This document shows, one piece after another, positions 20,563 to 28,518 of a stretch of 32,697 nt of DNA (the first letter of the stretch is position 1; each line of letters opens with the position of its first letter). A program made the position numbers and the translations under genes. The notes under the pieces were generated by a model, which worked only from the letters and a program-made list of their open reading frames with translations, searched no databases and was not told where the DNA came from. This stretch comes from Caryophanales bacterium UBA5026 (lineage in GTDB: Bacteria > Bacillota_I > Bacilli_A > RF39 > UBA660), in assembly GCA_002416285.1 (NCBI GenBank), contig DICM01000027.1, forward strand, positions 40,242 through 72,938. Direction: 5' to 3'.

Positions 20563-22752
20563 ATGAATACAAGAAAGGAAAACAAAACTACTTGGAAAGC
20601 TCCTATGATTGCTTTTCGTGTTTTCTTCTTCTGTATTCTTTTTCTTTATATTCAACTTACTTATCTAGCTCTTTCCCAAAGTGTTTATGGAAAAGATCTA
20701 GATAAATTCGCACTTACTAGAAATACTGTAAAGAAAACAGTATCTGCAACCAGAGGAACAATCTATGATTCCAATCAAAAAATATTAGCTGTTAACGTTA
20801 GTTCTTATACAGTAATCGCCTATCTAGATCCGAAAAGAAGTAATGGAAGTAAAAAACCTCTGCATGTAGAAGATACCGATATGACAGCCGAAAAATTAGC
20901 ACCTATTTTAAATATGGAAGTGGATTACTTAAAGAAATTATTAACTACGGAGAATGTTTATCAAGTAGAACTAGGTCCAGGTGGTAGAGGAATTACCGAA
21001 CTTAAAAAAGATGAGATAGAAGCGCTTGAACTTCCGGGAATAGACTTTGTAGAAGGAACTAAACGCAACTATCCAAATGGTGATTTTGCTTCTTATATTA
21101 TCGGATATGCTCGTGAAAAAGAAATAACAAAAGAGGAAAATGGAGTTAATGTAAATACGACTCAAATTACTGGTGAACTTGGAATTGAATCAAAATATAA
21201 TGATCAATTACAGGGAGTCGATGGTTATTTGGAATATCAACGTGATAAAAATGGTTACAAGATTCCAGGAACGAAAGAAATATCCGTACCAGCACAAAAT
21301 GGAATAGATATTTATTTAACAATTGATTCTAGTATTCAACGCTTTTTAGAAGCTGAGGTAAAAGAGCAGAGCGCTATCTATACTCCAGAATGGATGTTCC
21401 TAATTGCTATGGATGCGAAAACAGGTGATATTCTGGGATCTGCATCGACGCCATCATACGATCCTAATATTAGAAATATTACTAATTATGAAAATCCTTT
21501 AGTATCCTATACAATTGAACCAGGATCGACGATGAAAACATTCACTTATATGTGTGCAATGGAAAAGGGTAACTATGATGGTAATGCCACTTATCAATCA
21601 GGAACGATCGATATTAGTGGTCAAATTATTAGTGACTGGAACAATGTTGGATGGGGAACAATTACTTATGATAAGGGATATGAGTTTTCTAGTAATGTTG
21701 GCGCAGTTAATATCGTTCAAAAATATCTTTCAAGAAAAGAACTTCATACCTGTTTAAAAAAATATGGTTTTGGAACAACCACTGGAATAGAGCTTCCAAG
21801 AGAACAAGCTGGTACTCTTAACTTTGTTTATCCAGTCGAAATCGCGACCGCATCTTTTGGTCAGGGTATTACAATTACACCAATCCAAATGTTACAAGCT
21901 CTTACCTTAATTTCCAATGATGGAAAAATGTTGAAACCACATATTATTTTAAAGACAGTAGACCCTAATACAGGAGAAATAACTTATGAGCGCAAAGTGG
22001 AGGAATCAGAACAACTGATTAAAAACACCACAGTTTCTAAGATAAAAGAATTAATGTACAATGTTATTCATGGAACAGATGTAGGAAATACTGGTAATAA
22101 TTACAAGATTGATGGTTATGATATTATCGGTAAGACAGGAACCTCTGAAATCTACGACTCAGTAAATGGTGGATATTTAGCTGGTAAAAATAATTATATT
22201 TTCTCTTTTAGTGGAATGTATCCAAAAGATAATCCGGAAATCATTATTTATGGAGCAATTAAAAGACCATCTTTGGGACAATCAAAAGGAATATCAACCG
22301 CTGTAAAATCAGCTATGGTAAGTATTGCGAAATATAAGAATATGTTTAAAGAACAAGAGGAAGCAACTCAAATACCAGATTATGTGGTTCCATCTTATAC
22401 AAGTAAAAATGTAGAGGATGTTATTAAGAATTTAACGGATAATGGTATTTCTGTTTCCAAAATAGGAAATGGGAACAAAATTGTAAATCAATATCCTAGT
22501 GCTGGAACAATTTTAGTACCAGGGGATACAGTTATTTTAAAAACGAATGATACTGATTATACAATTCCAAATTTTAGTGGTTGGAGTAGAGAATTAGCTG
22601 TTTCCTATTTATCTTTATTAGGTCAACCTTTTACAGAAGAAGGATATGGGTTTGTTATTTCACAAAGTATATCTGCTGGTTCTGGTATTGATATTAATAA
22701 CCCGATAGTTTTAACTTTAGAACCTAAAGTGAAAAGTAAATCTGAAACATAG
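20563..22752 (+). CDS. pbpB: Class B penicillin-binding protein with two PASTA domains (PBP2b/FtsI type)
   Basis: This septal transpeptidase candidate has 729 residues. It has a short cytoplasmic tail, one transmembrane helix (about 15-38), a dimerisation domain with TRGTIYDSN (about 63-71), and a transpeptidase domain with the three active-site motifs: Ser322 in STMK, SSN at 376-378, and KTGT at 524-527. Two PASTA domains follow (about 606-665 and 667-729), as in division-specific PBPs of Bacillota. AGGTGA precedes the ATG. It comes 12 bases after ftsL and ends the transcript at a strong terminator, so mraY, murD, ftsW and later dcw genes are not next to it. It could be named ftsI; the Spo-type paralog is less likely given the position. 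Confidence 0.94.
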   Translation: MNTRKENKTTWKAPMIAFRVFFFCILFLYIQLTYLALSQSVYGKDLDKFALTRNTVKKTVSATRGTIYDSNQKILAVNVSSYTVIAYLDPKRSNGSKKPLHVEDTDMTAEKLAPILNMEVDYLKKLLTTENVYQVELGPGGRGITELKKDEIEALELPGIDFVEGTKRNYPNGDFASYIIGYAREKEITKEENGVNVNTTQITGELGIESKYNDQLQGVDGYLEYQRDKNGYKIPGTKEISVPAQNGIDIYLTIDSSIQRFLEAEVKEQSAIYTPEWMFLIAMDAKTGDILGSASTPSYDPNIRNITNYENPLVSYTIEPGSTMKTFTYMCAMEKGNYDGNATYQSGTIDISGQIISDWNNVGWGTITYDKGYEFSSNVGAVNIVQKYLSRKELHTCLKKYGFGTTTGIELPREQAGTLNFVYPVEIATASFGQGITITPIQMLQALTLISNDGKMLKPHIILKTVDPNTGEITYERKVEESEQLIKNTTVSKIKELMYNVIHGTDVGNTGNNYKIDGYDIIGKTGTSEIYDSVNGGYLAGKNNYIFSFSGMYPKDNPEIIIYGAIKRPSLGQSKGISTAVKSAMVSIAKYKNMFKEQEEATQIPDYVVPSYTSKNVEDVIKNLTDNGISVSKIGNGNKIVNQYPSAGTILVPGDTVILKTNDTDYTIPNFSGWSRELAVSYLSLLGQPFTEEGYGFVISQSISAGSGIDINNPIVLTLEPKVKSKSET

Positions 22753-22775
22753 TACGGTTATACCGTACTTTTTTT
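22751..22775 (+). terminator. Intrinsic terminator of the mraZ-pbpB operon
   Basis: Stem AGTACGGT (22751-22758), loop TAT, stem ACCGTACT (22762-22769), T run to 22775. The TAG stop is in the stem. Confidence 0.92.
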
Positions 22776-22777
22776 AT

Positions 22778-22805
22778 AAAAAAGAAACATTAATTGTTTC
22801 TTTTT
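22778..22805 (-). terminator. Intrinsic terminator of the minus-strand unknown gene
   Basis: AAAAAGAAAC (22779-22788) pairs with GTTTCTTTTT (22796-22805), loop ATTAATT. On the minus strand the stem is followed by T. It stands back-to-back with the pbpB terminator. Confidence 0.8.
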
Positions 22806-24084
22806 AAATCAGTTCCTTTTTCTTTGTTTTTTGTGAGGTAGCATAACTTATTTGTTTTAATACACTAGTTAAATCCTGTTGAAGTATTTTTTTCTCACGA
22901 TTCATTAAATAGAAAAAACTGTTAATTGTTTTTTGTACATCCTTGTAGTCCTCTTTTTTCGTCTTACGTAATAAAGTCTGAATAATTTTTTCTACCATAT
23001 CTTGTTCTATATTACTTTCTAATATTGATTTTAATATAAAATTTACTTTTTCTGGGGTTGAGTGAAATGCTGGTTGCTTGATAAAGTCTAATAATGAGTC
23101 GTGACTATAACAATGATTGAAGAAGAATATATCGGAATCATCTCTGATATCAACTGGGATTCTGTCATAATCGAGAGAATTGTATAAAAATTTTCCCAAA
23201 CTACTAATATCAGAATATAAGTGACAGTAGCTCACTACAGCTGGAGTCACCAACTTATTATCACTAATTTCAAAGTATAATCGATTGATATCAATCAATT
23301 GATATTCTATTAAAAACTTTACTTTTGCATCTGCTTCCCTCATTTGATCGCAATAATTAGAATTTTTATTAATAGCCTTTCGGGCAATATAATCATTGTA
23401 TTCTTTATTTGATAAAGCCGATTTAATAGGTTGCTGAAGAATTGTTTTAAATCTCTTTAAATTTTCTTTATCTGTTAAGTTAGGATCATAATAATCACTA
23501 GGTATAGTTTTAAAAATATCACTTATTTTATTAGGATATTTTTCAATGATTAATTTAAGAATTCTTTCCTTTTGCTCCCTAGGGACTTTTTCATCAATAA
23601 TTAATTCAATAATTTTACTATATTGATTTATTTCAAGTAATAAGTCAATCATGTCAACTTCTTTGAGCTCAGCTTCCTCTCTATTTATATGGTGATGAAT
23701 ACGTTTATAGGAATCACATACTTTGTTATAATCACTGTCTATCTTTCTCCATGTTTTGTCTTCTTTTGCTGCGTTTCTATTGGTATTAAGAAAATTATCT
23801 ATTTCAGCTATTCTTGGCTTTAATCCGATTTGAAAGTTGTTTTCAATCAACTCTTGTCGTAAATCTTTAAATAATCGTGTAAATAAGGTATAGGTCATAT
23901 CATATTTAAGACTTTCTTTATCCAGAAAAAAATCGAGGTGTGAAAGTTCTTTATAATGGAAATATCTTTCTCCAAAAATTGTTTTTAATTGATAGATTGC
24001 TTCAATTAATAAAGCAAGATCCTGTTTTGTTATAATTTTTGCTTCACATTCTTTTTGTAATTCTAAAATTTCGTTTTCTGTCAT
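22804..24084 (-). CDS. Unknown large helical protein
   Basis: A 426-residue protein with no recognised family. Composition and pattern suggest an almost all-helical, soluble, highly charged protein (ILELQKECEAKIITKQDLA, REEAELKEVDMIDLLLEI), with no signal peptide or membrane span and a basic C terminus (SQKTKKKEL). Possible HEAT- or TPR-like repeats cannot be confirmed by eye. The ATG follows AGGGGG on the minus strand with eight bases between. It has its own extended -10 promoter and terminator, so it is monocistronic and convergent with the dcw cluster. Codon use appears typical of the window. Confidence 0.72.
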   Translation of the reverse strand: MTENEILELQKECEAKIITKQDLALLIEAIYQLKTIFGERYFHYKELSHLDFFLDKESLKYDMTYTLFTRLFKDLRQELIENNFQIGLKPRIAEIDNFLNTNRNAAKEDKTWRKIDSDYNKVCDSYKRIHHHINREEAELKEVDMIDLLLEINQYSKIIELIIDEKVPREQKERILKLIIEKYPNKISDIFKTIPSDYYDPNLTDKENLKRFKTILQQPIKSALSNKEYNDYIARKAINKNSNYCDQMREADAKVKFLIEYQLIDINRLYFEISDNKLVTPAVVSYCHLYSDISSLGKFLYNSLDYDRIPVDIRDDSDIFFFNHCYSHDSLLDFIKQPAFHSTPEKVNFILKSILESNIEQDMVEKIIQTLLRKTKKEDYKDVQKTINSFFYLMNREKKILQQDLTSVLKQISYATSQKTKKKELI

Positions 24085-24107
24085 TTTAAATGCCCCCTGA
24101 CAAGCGT

Positions 24108-24116
24108 ATTATAACA
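24108..24116 (-). promoter_or_regulatory. Extended -10 promoter of the unknown helical protein gene
   Basis: On the minus strand TGT precedes TATAAT (24108-24113). The -35 region is poor. Confidence 0.6.
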
Positions 24117-24138
24117 TATCAATATAAAATAGAACAAT

Positions 24139-24165
24139 AAAAAACAACATTATTGATGCTGTTTT
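24139..24165 (-). terminator. Intrinsic terminator of the terC-family gene
   Basis: AAAACAACAT (24141-24150) pairs with ATGCTGTTTT (24156-24165), with one wobble pair. A T run follows on the minus strand. The arm contains part of the stop codon. Confidence 0.8.
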
Positions 24166-24908
24166 ATTAACTTTTTATTCTGATAATTTACTATGAATGT
24201 TATTAAAAAAGCACTTGCTACAAATATTAAAAATATAGTAGTTGGAATTTCAATTGCAAATAAGGTCAGTCCCATTTTAATAGCAATAAAGAAAATCAAA
24301 ATATAAGCAGTTATCTCTAGTTCGGGAATTCTATCCATCAAATTAATAATAAGACTAGCAATTCCTCTCATACAGAGAATTCCTATAAAACCACCGAGCA
24401 TTACAATCCATATTTCATCTGATACAGCAAGTGACGCTAAAATACTATCGATAGAAAAAACTAAATCCATAAGCTCTACGCTGATAACAGTTGCCCAGAA
24501 AGTTCCGAAAATTTTTACTAAAATACCATGATTATTTTCTTTTTTATTCGTCTCAGAACTTTCTTTTAAATAGTATTTTTTATAAAAAAATTGAATTGAT
24601 ATGAAAGCTAGATATATTGATCCTAATATTTTTACAAAGGATAAATGAATAAGATAGGTTCCAATCCCAATTAGTAAAAACCGGAAAGTATAAGCTCCAA
24701 TTAAACCATAAAATAGGGCCTTTTTTTGTTGGTTCGTTGGAAGTGGCTTCACAAATGCTGATAGTACTAGTGCATTATCAGTAGACAGTAGACATTCTAG
24801 TAAAATTAGAGATATGACTAAACCAATCGCGCTTGGATCAGCGAGTGCTTGCACCCACATTTTGAAATCTAAAAGCGATGCATAATTGGAAAGTATTTCG
24901 TTCATCAT
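24150..24908 (-). CDS. TerC-family integral membrane protein
   Basis: The 252-residue product has about seven hydrophobic segments and the two acidic membrane motifs of the TerC family: LECLLSTDNALVLS (about 37-50) and VELMDLVFSIDSIL in the second half. TerC proteins such as Bacillus YceF and YkoY are implicated in manganese export that supplies metal to secreted enzymes; applying this role here is inference. The ATG at 24908 is followed by a second Met, so the start could be one codon later. The leader is about 58 bases and does not show the conserved core of the yybP-ykoY manganese riboswitch often found before such genes. Confidence 0.88.
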   Translation of the reverse strand: MMNEILSNYASLLDFKMWVQALADPSAIGLVISLILLECLLSTDNALVLSAFVKPLPTNQQKKALFYGLIGAYTFRFLLIGIGTYLIHLSFVKILGSIYLAFISIQFFYKKYYLKESSETNKKENNHGILVKIFGTFWATVISVELMDLVFSIDSILASLAVSDEIWIVMLGGFIGILCMRGIASLIINLMDRIPELEITAYILIFFIAIKMGLTLFAIEIPTTIFLIFVASAFLITFIVNYQNKKLIKQHQ

Positions 24909-24973
24909 ATTTTTACTCCATTCTGGTTGCTGTATTTAATTAAGAATCCACTTATCTTAAATTCGCAAGATAC

Positions 24974-25002
24974 ATTATAGCATTTTCTATATAGTAAGAC
25001 AA
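24974..25002 (-). promoter_or_regulatory. Promoter of the terC-family gene
   Basis: On the minus strand: TTGTCT (24997-25002), 17-base spacer, TATAAT (24974-24979) preceded by TGC (extended -10). Confidence 0.75.
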
Positions 25003-25067
25003 TTAGTATTTTACAAATATTATTATTTTTTTGAAAACGGTATATAGTTAGCAAACTTGTACTTAAT

Positions 25068-25100
25068 TTGTTGTTTATAAGGAAGAAAGTATGATAGAAT
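25068..25100 (+). promoter_or_regulatory. Candidate promoter of the third pilin-like gene
   Basis: Two overlapping readings: TTGTTG (25068-25073), 16 bases, TATGAT (25090-25095); or TTGTTT (25071-25076), 18 bases, TAGAAT (25095-25100). It differs from the TTGACT/TAAAAT type at the other two pilin-like genes. Confidence 0.45.
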
Positions 25101-25118
25101 AATAATAGAGGTGGTTGT

Positions 25119-26360
25119 ATGAAAAAAGGGTTTACATTAGTAGAACTTTTATCCGTGATTGTAATATTAGGGGTTATTTCTCTAATCGTTTTTCCTGTTA
25201 TTACGAAAACAATGAAAGCTTCAAAAGAAAAACTCTATCAAACCCAAGTTTTTCAATTGACAGAATCTGGAAAAAAATGGGCTTTAGAGCATATTAGTGA
25301 TCTAGATCCCGAGCATGTAAATGATGTCTATGTACCAATTTCGATGTTGAAGGATTTATCTTATTTGGATAAGGAAGAAATTACCAATCCAAAAGATAAA
25401 ACAGCAATGAATGGCTGTATCATTATCCATTATGATACGGATAAAAAAAGCTATAACTATACATATCAAGAGTATAGTGGAAGTGAAAAGAAAAATACTT
25501 GTACGTTATCGACAGCTGGATATGTATATGAATTTACCAGTGATAAATGGAACAAAAATAATGATCATGCCACATTGTCAGCTATTGAAACAATTTTAAA
25601 TACCAATCCATTAACTGCATCTGGTAGTGGGCTTTATGAAGACACTGGTATTTATTATTTTAGAGGAACTGACGCTAATAACTATGTTACAATTGGAACG
25701 GAAACATGGAGAATCTTAAGTATTAATAAAGTGGATCGCACGATAAAATTAATAAAAGATCGGTCTATTTCAAATAGTTTTTGGGATAATGGCTCTAATA
25801 TCTTATTTTTAGGAACGAAAGATAGTAACGGGAATGTGGTTCCATCAAATGCTTTAAATTTACTTGAGAGTTATTATGATAGTTCTACTAGTGCTATCAA
25901 TACGAAAATTGGAACAGGAATCTTTAATTTAAAACTATATCCGACAGGTTCTTGGAATGTTGGAAGTATTGTCGATACTACTAATAATATTGATGATCTA
26001 AGAAGATTAGAAAAGACAACAATTGTAACATCAAAAATTGGGTTGTTAACTCCATTTGAATATGTGAATGCTTCTTTAAGCGAAACTTGTGAAACTACTG
26101 TCAGTGAATCTTGTCGAAATGATAATTATCTATATAACTTAATGGCTAGTAATCCAAATTTCGGTGGAGCATGGTTATTAAATAATGATGGGACATCTAA
26201 AATCTGGTATGTAAATACCAACGGTGCTTTAGCAACCGCTACACCAAATACTGCTACTTATTCTTTATTTCCTGTAATTATAGTTAAAAATACAGTTGTG
26301 ATTGATCCTAATTTGGGTGGAACACATGGAACGAAAGAAAATCCTTATGTATTCAAGTAA
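25119..26360 (+). CDS. Pilin-like surface protein
   Basis: The 413-residue product starts MKKG and continues FTLVELLSVIVILGVISLIVF, a class III prepilin signal with a four-residue leader and Glu5 of the mature chain. The pilin stem (about 30-60) is followed by a region with two Cys (CIIIHYDTDKKSYNYTY, then NTCTL), and a large domain with TETWRILSINKVDRTIKLIKD similar in style to LWRIVAINQDRSIVLIT in the second pilin-like protein. GAWLLNNDG and SLFPVIIVKN precede the C-terminal THGTKENPYVFK, again as in that protein. GAGGTGG supports the ATG. It is a monocistronic gene divergent from the terC-family gene. Likely a minor pilin or exported surface protein. Confidence 0.85.
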   Translation: MKKGFTLVELLSVIVILGVISLIVFPVITKTMKASKEKLYQTQVFQLTESGKKWALEHISDLDPEHVNDVYVPISMLKDLSYLDKEEITNPKDKTAMNGCIIIHYDTDKKSYNYTYQEYSGSEKKNTCTLSTAGYVYEFTSDKWNKNNDHATLSAIETILNTNPLTASGSGLYEDTGIYYFRGTDANNYVTIGTETWRILSINKVDRTIKLIKDRSISNSFWDNGSNILFLGTKDSNGNVVPSNALNLLESYYDSSTSAINTKIGTGIFNLKLYPTGSWNVGSIVDTTNNIDDLRRLEKTTIVTSKIGLLTPFEYVNASLSETCETTVSESCRNDNYLYNLMASNPNFGGAWLLNNDGTSKIWYVNTNGALATATPNTATYSLFPVIIVKNTVVIDPNLGGTHGTKENPYVFK

Positions 26361-26381
26361 GAGTCATTAGACTCTTTTTTT
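26360..26381 (+). terminator. Intrinsic terminator of the third pilin-like gene
   Basis: Stem AGAGTC (26360-26365), loop ATTA, stem GACTCT (26370-26375), T run to 26381. It begins at the last base of the stop codon. Confidence 0.88.
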
Positions 26382-26401
26382 ACGTTATGTGTAACCGGAT
26401 A

Positions 26402-26430
26402 TTGTCAAAAAAAATGTTTCATGATACAAT
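26402..26430 (+). promoter_or_regulatory. Promoter of the ireB-ruvX operon
   Basis: TTGTCA (26402-26407), 17-base spacer, TACAAT (26425-26430). Confidence 0.75.
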
Positions 26431-26460
26431 AAAAGTGTATTCCAAAAGTAGGTGATCAAA

Positions 26461-26709
26461 GTGGAAGAAACAAAAGTGTACGAACGAAATGAATTCAGTG
26501 ATGCTCTTGCCTTAGAAACGATTTTAGAAGTCGCTCAAATTCTGAAAAAAAGAGGCTATCAGCCAATTAATCAAATTGTTGGCTATTTAATGAGTGGGGA
26601 TCCTGGATATATTACTAGTTATGAAAATGCTAGAAAATTAATTCTACAGTTTGATCGAATTAAATTACTAGAGGTGTTAGTGAGAGAAGTGATTAAGTGC
26701 GAGCACTAG
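26461..26709 (+). CDS. ireB: IreB-family regulator (UPF0297, YrzL)
   Basis: The 82-residue product matches the IreB/YrzL family: LALETILEVAQILKKRGYQPINQIVGYLMSGDPGYITSYE (seen in blocks around residues 17-57), with the hallmark PINQIVGYLMSGDPGYI. In Enterococcus IreB is a substrate of the Ser/Thr kinase IreK and affects cephalosporin tolerance. The residues before NEF differ from the usual FD-rich N terminus. GTG at 26461 is chosen because AGGTGATC sits just before it; the alternative GTG at 26452 lies inside that ribosome site. It overlaps ruvX by 13 bases and opens the conserved ireB-ruvX-yrzB-mltG-trmR block. Confidence 0.92.
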   Translation: MEETKVYERNEFSDALALETILEVAQILKKRGYQPINQIVGYLMSGDPGYITSYENARKLILQFDRIKLLEVLVREVIKCEH

Positions 26710-27125
26710 GATTAGATCTTGGAACTAGAACGCTAGGAATCTCAATGAGTGATACAACAGAAACGATTGCATCAGCGCTTACAACAATTCGCTTTGAAGA
26801 AGGACAATATAAAATATTATTGCCTGAACTAAAAAAACTCATTGAAGAGTATCAAGTTGGATATATGGTACTTGGTTTTCCAAAGAATATGAATAATACC
26901 GTTGGGGAACGAGGAGAAACTACTTTAGAATTCAAAGAGATGTTAAGTGAGTATTGTAATGTACCTGTATTTCTACAAGATGAGCGTTTATCGACTGTAG
27001 AAGCGACACATTATCTGCTAGAAGCAGATTTATCAAGAAAAAAACGCAAGAAGAAGGTCGATAGTATCGCCGCTAACATCATATTGCAAACTTATTTAGA
27101 TAAAAAGAAAGGGATGAAATCATGA
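26697..27125 (+). CDS. ruvX: RuvX/YqgF-family RNase H-fold nuclease
   Basis: This 142-residue protein has the YqgF fold signature RALGLDLGTRTLGISMSD with the first catalytic Asp, MVLGFPKNMNNTVGERGE, QDERLSTVEATHYL with the second acidic pair, and KKVDSIAANIILQTYL with the third Asp. The family includes Holliday junction resolvase RuvX and the 16S rRNA pre-5' end nuclease YqgF; both activities have been reported and the sequence does not decide between them. The start is GTG at 26697, inside ireB. The TGA stop overlaps the ATG of the next gene (ATGA). Confidence 0.93.
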   Translation: MRALGLDLGTRTLGISMSDTTETIASALTTIRFEEGQYKILLPELKKLIEEYQVGYMVLGFPKNMNNTVGERGETTLEFKEMLSEYCNVPVFLQDERLSTVEATHYLLEADLSRKKRKKKVDSIAANIILQTYLDKKKGMKS

Positions 27126-27424
27126 AAGAAGAAAAAATGACGTTTACCGTATTTAACGATGAAGGAAAAGAAGTAGAGTGTGAGGTATTATTTACATTTG
27201 AATCTGAGGAAACTGGAAAGAATTATATGGTTTATACTGATAATACAGTGGATGAAGAAGGAAATACAAAAGTATATGCTTCTATCTATGAACCAGATAA
27301 AGATGAAACGAAATTAGAACCAATTGAAACCGAAAAAGAGTGGAACATCATCGAGACAATCTTAACAGAATTACAAGAAGAGGCAACTCGTATGATGAAT
27401 GAAGGAGGAAACGAGCAAGAATAG
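27122..27424 (+). CDS. yrzB: DUF1292 family protein (YrzB-like)
   Basis: A 100-residue, very acidic protein of the DUF1292 family, recognisable by MTFTVFNDEGKEVECEVLFTF, GKNYMVYTD, and VYASIYEPDKD. It keeps the position it has in Bacillus subtilis, directly after ruvX. The function is unknown. It overlaps ruvX by four bases. Its last codons contain AAGGAGG (27402-27408) and one arm of a hairpin that lies in front of mltG, so its 3' end may double as the mltG translation region. Confidence 0.9.
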   Translation: MKEEKMTFTVFNDEGKEVECEVLFTFESEETGKNYMVYTDNTVDEEGNTKVYASIYEPDKDETKLEPIETEKEWNIIETILTELQEEATRMMNEGGNEQE

Positions 27425-27438
27425 CTCGTTTTTTACCG
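27402..27438 (+). promoter_or_regulatory. Split ribosome site of mltG: AAGGAGG, hairpin, then ATG
   Basis: AAGGAGG (27402-27408) is 30 bases from the mltG ATG, too far for normal initiation, and no nearer Shine-Dalgarno exists. A hairpin occupies 27409-27431 exactly. If folded, it leaves seven bases (27432-27438) before the ATG, an ideal spacing. Confidence 0.5.
27409..27434 (+). terminator. Hairpin with T run between yrzB and mltG (terminator or structured ribosome site)
   Basis: Stem AAACGAGC (27409-27416), loop AAGAATA, stem GCTCGTTT (27424-27431), T run 27429-27434. It looks like an intrinsic terminator but lies only four bases before the mltG ATG, inside an otherwise continuous operon. 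Confidence 0.6.
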
Positions 27439-28518
27439 ATGAAAAAAAGAAAAATTAGAAAAGGTCGAGTTCTAGTTGCACTTTTCATTCTGCTTTTCCT
27501 ATTAGCGAGTCTTTCGTATGGTGTTTATCATTTCGCACTTTCTGGTGTAACGAATGATAAGACTGATATCTCTTTGGAAATACCAGCGAATGCAACATTT
27601 TCCTCGATTGCAACAACATTAAAAAAGAACAGTTTGATTCGTTCTACTTTCGCTTATAAGATTTATGTTAAAATTCATAAACCTACAGGATTAAAAGAAG
27701 GTACTTATTACGTTAATAAAGCGATGAGCGTTTCGACCCTAATTAAAACGTTAAGCGGGAATTCAATTACAACCGATCTTACACTAACACTTAAAGAAGG
27801 TAAAAACATGCGCGCTGTTGCTGCGTTAATTGCAAAAAACACAAATTATACAGAGGAAGACTTCTATAATGTTTTGAATAATCAAACCTATTTAGATCAA
27901 TTAATTTCAAAATATTGGTTTCTAACAGATGAAATTAAAAATAAAGAAATTTACTACTCTTTAGAGGGATATTTATTTCCAGACACGTATCGTATTCGAA
28001 AAGATGCGAGTATTGAAGAAATTCTAGAGACAATGTTAGATGAGTTTGGAAAGAAAATAGAACCTTATCGGACGGAGATTGAAAAGAGCAATTATACGCT
28101 TCATGAGATGCTTACTCTCGCATCAATCATTGAAATGGAAGCCGCTAATAGCGACGACAGAGCAGGTGTTGCAGGAGTGTTTTATAATCGTTTGAAATCA
28201 AAGTGGGCTTTAGGAAGTGATGTTACCACCTATTATGCAATTAAAGTTGATGTTCATGAAAGAGATTTATATCAATCGGAATTAGATGATTACAATGCCT
28301 ATAATACAAGAAATGCGAAAATGACTGGAAAGCTTCCTGTATCGCCGATTTGTAATCCTGGATTAGAATCGATTAAAGCAGCTATTGAACCAAAAGAACA
28401 TGATTATTATTATTTTGTTGCTGATAAAAACAAAAAGACATATTTCAGTAAAACGAGTGCACAGCATACATCAACTGTACAAAGATTAAAGGATGAGGGT
28501 CTATGGTTCACTTATTAG
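27439..28518 (+). CDS. mltG: Endolytic murein transglycosylase MltG
   Basis: MltG cleaves nascent peptidoglycan and is thought to end glycan chain growth. The 359-residue protein has a basic cytoplasmic N terminus, a transmembrane helix (about 11-30, VLVALFILLFLLASLSY), a LysM-like region, and a YceG domain with LASIIEMEAAN (catalytic Glu at 232), FYNRLKSKWALGSD, LPVSPICNPGLESIKAA and YYFVADKNKKTYFS. The ATG at 27439 lacks a close ribosome site; the next in-frame Met would remove the membrane anchor. It may rely on a hairpin that brings AAGGAGG near (see 27402-27438). The 3' end overlaps trmR by 16 bases. Confidence 0.94.
   Translation: MKKRKIRKGRVLVALFILLFLLASLSYGVYHFALSGVTNDKTDISLEIPANATFSSIATTLKKNSLIRSTFAYKIYVKIHKPTGLKEGTYYVNKAMSVSTLIKTLSGNSITTDLTLTLKEGKNMRAVAALIAKNTNYTEEDFYNVLNNQTYLDQLISKYWFLTDEIKNKEIYYSLEGYLFPDTYRIRKDASIEEILETMLDEFGKKIEPYRTEIEKSNYTLHEMLTLASIIEMEAANSDDRAGVAGVFYNRLKSKWALGSDVTTYYAIKVDVHERDLYQSELDDYNAYNTRNAKMTGKLPVSPICNPGLESIKAAIEPKEHDYYYFVADKNKKTYFSKTSAQHTSTVQRLKDEGLWFTY

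Noticed and set aside
24909..24980. Manganese (yybP-ykoY) riboswitch before the terC-family gene
   Set aside because: The leader is only about 58 bases and lacks the conserved GC-rich core of that riboswitch.
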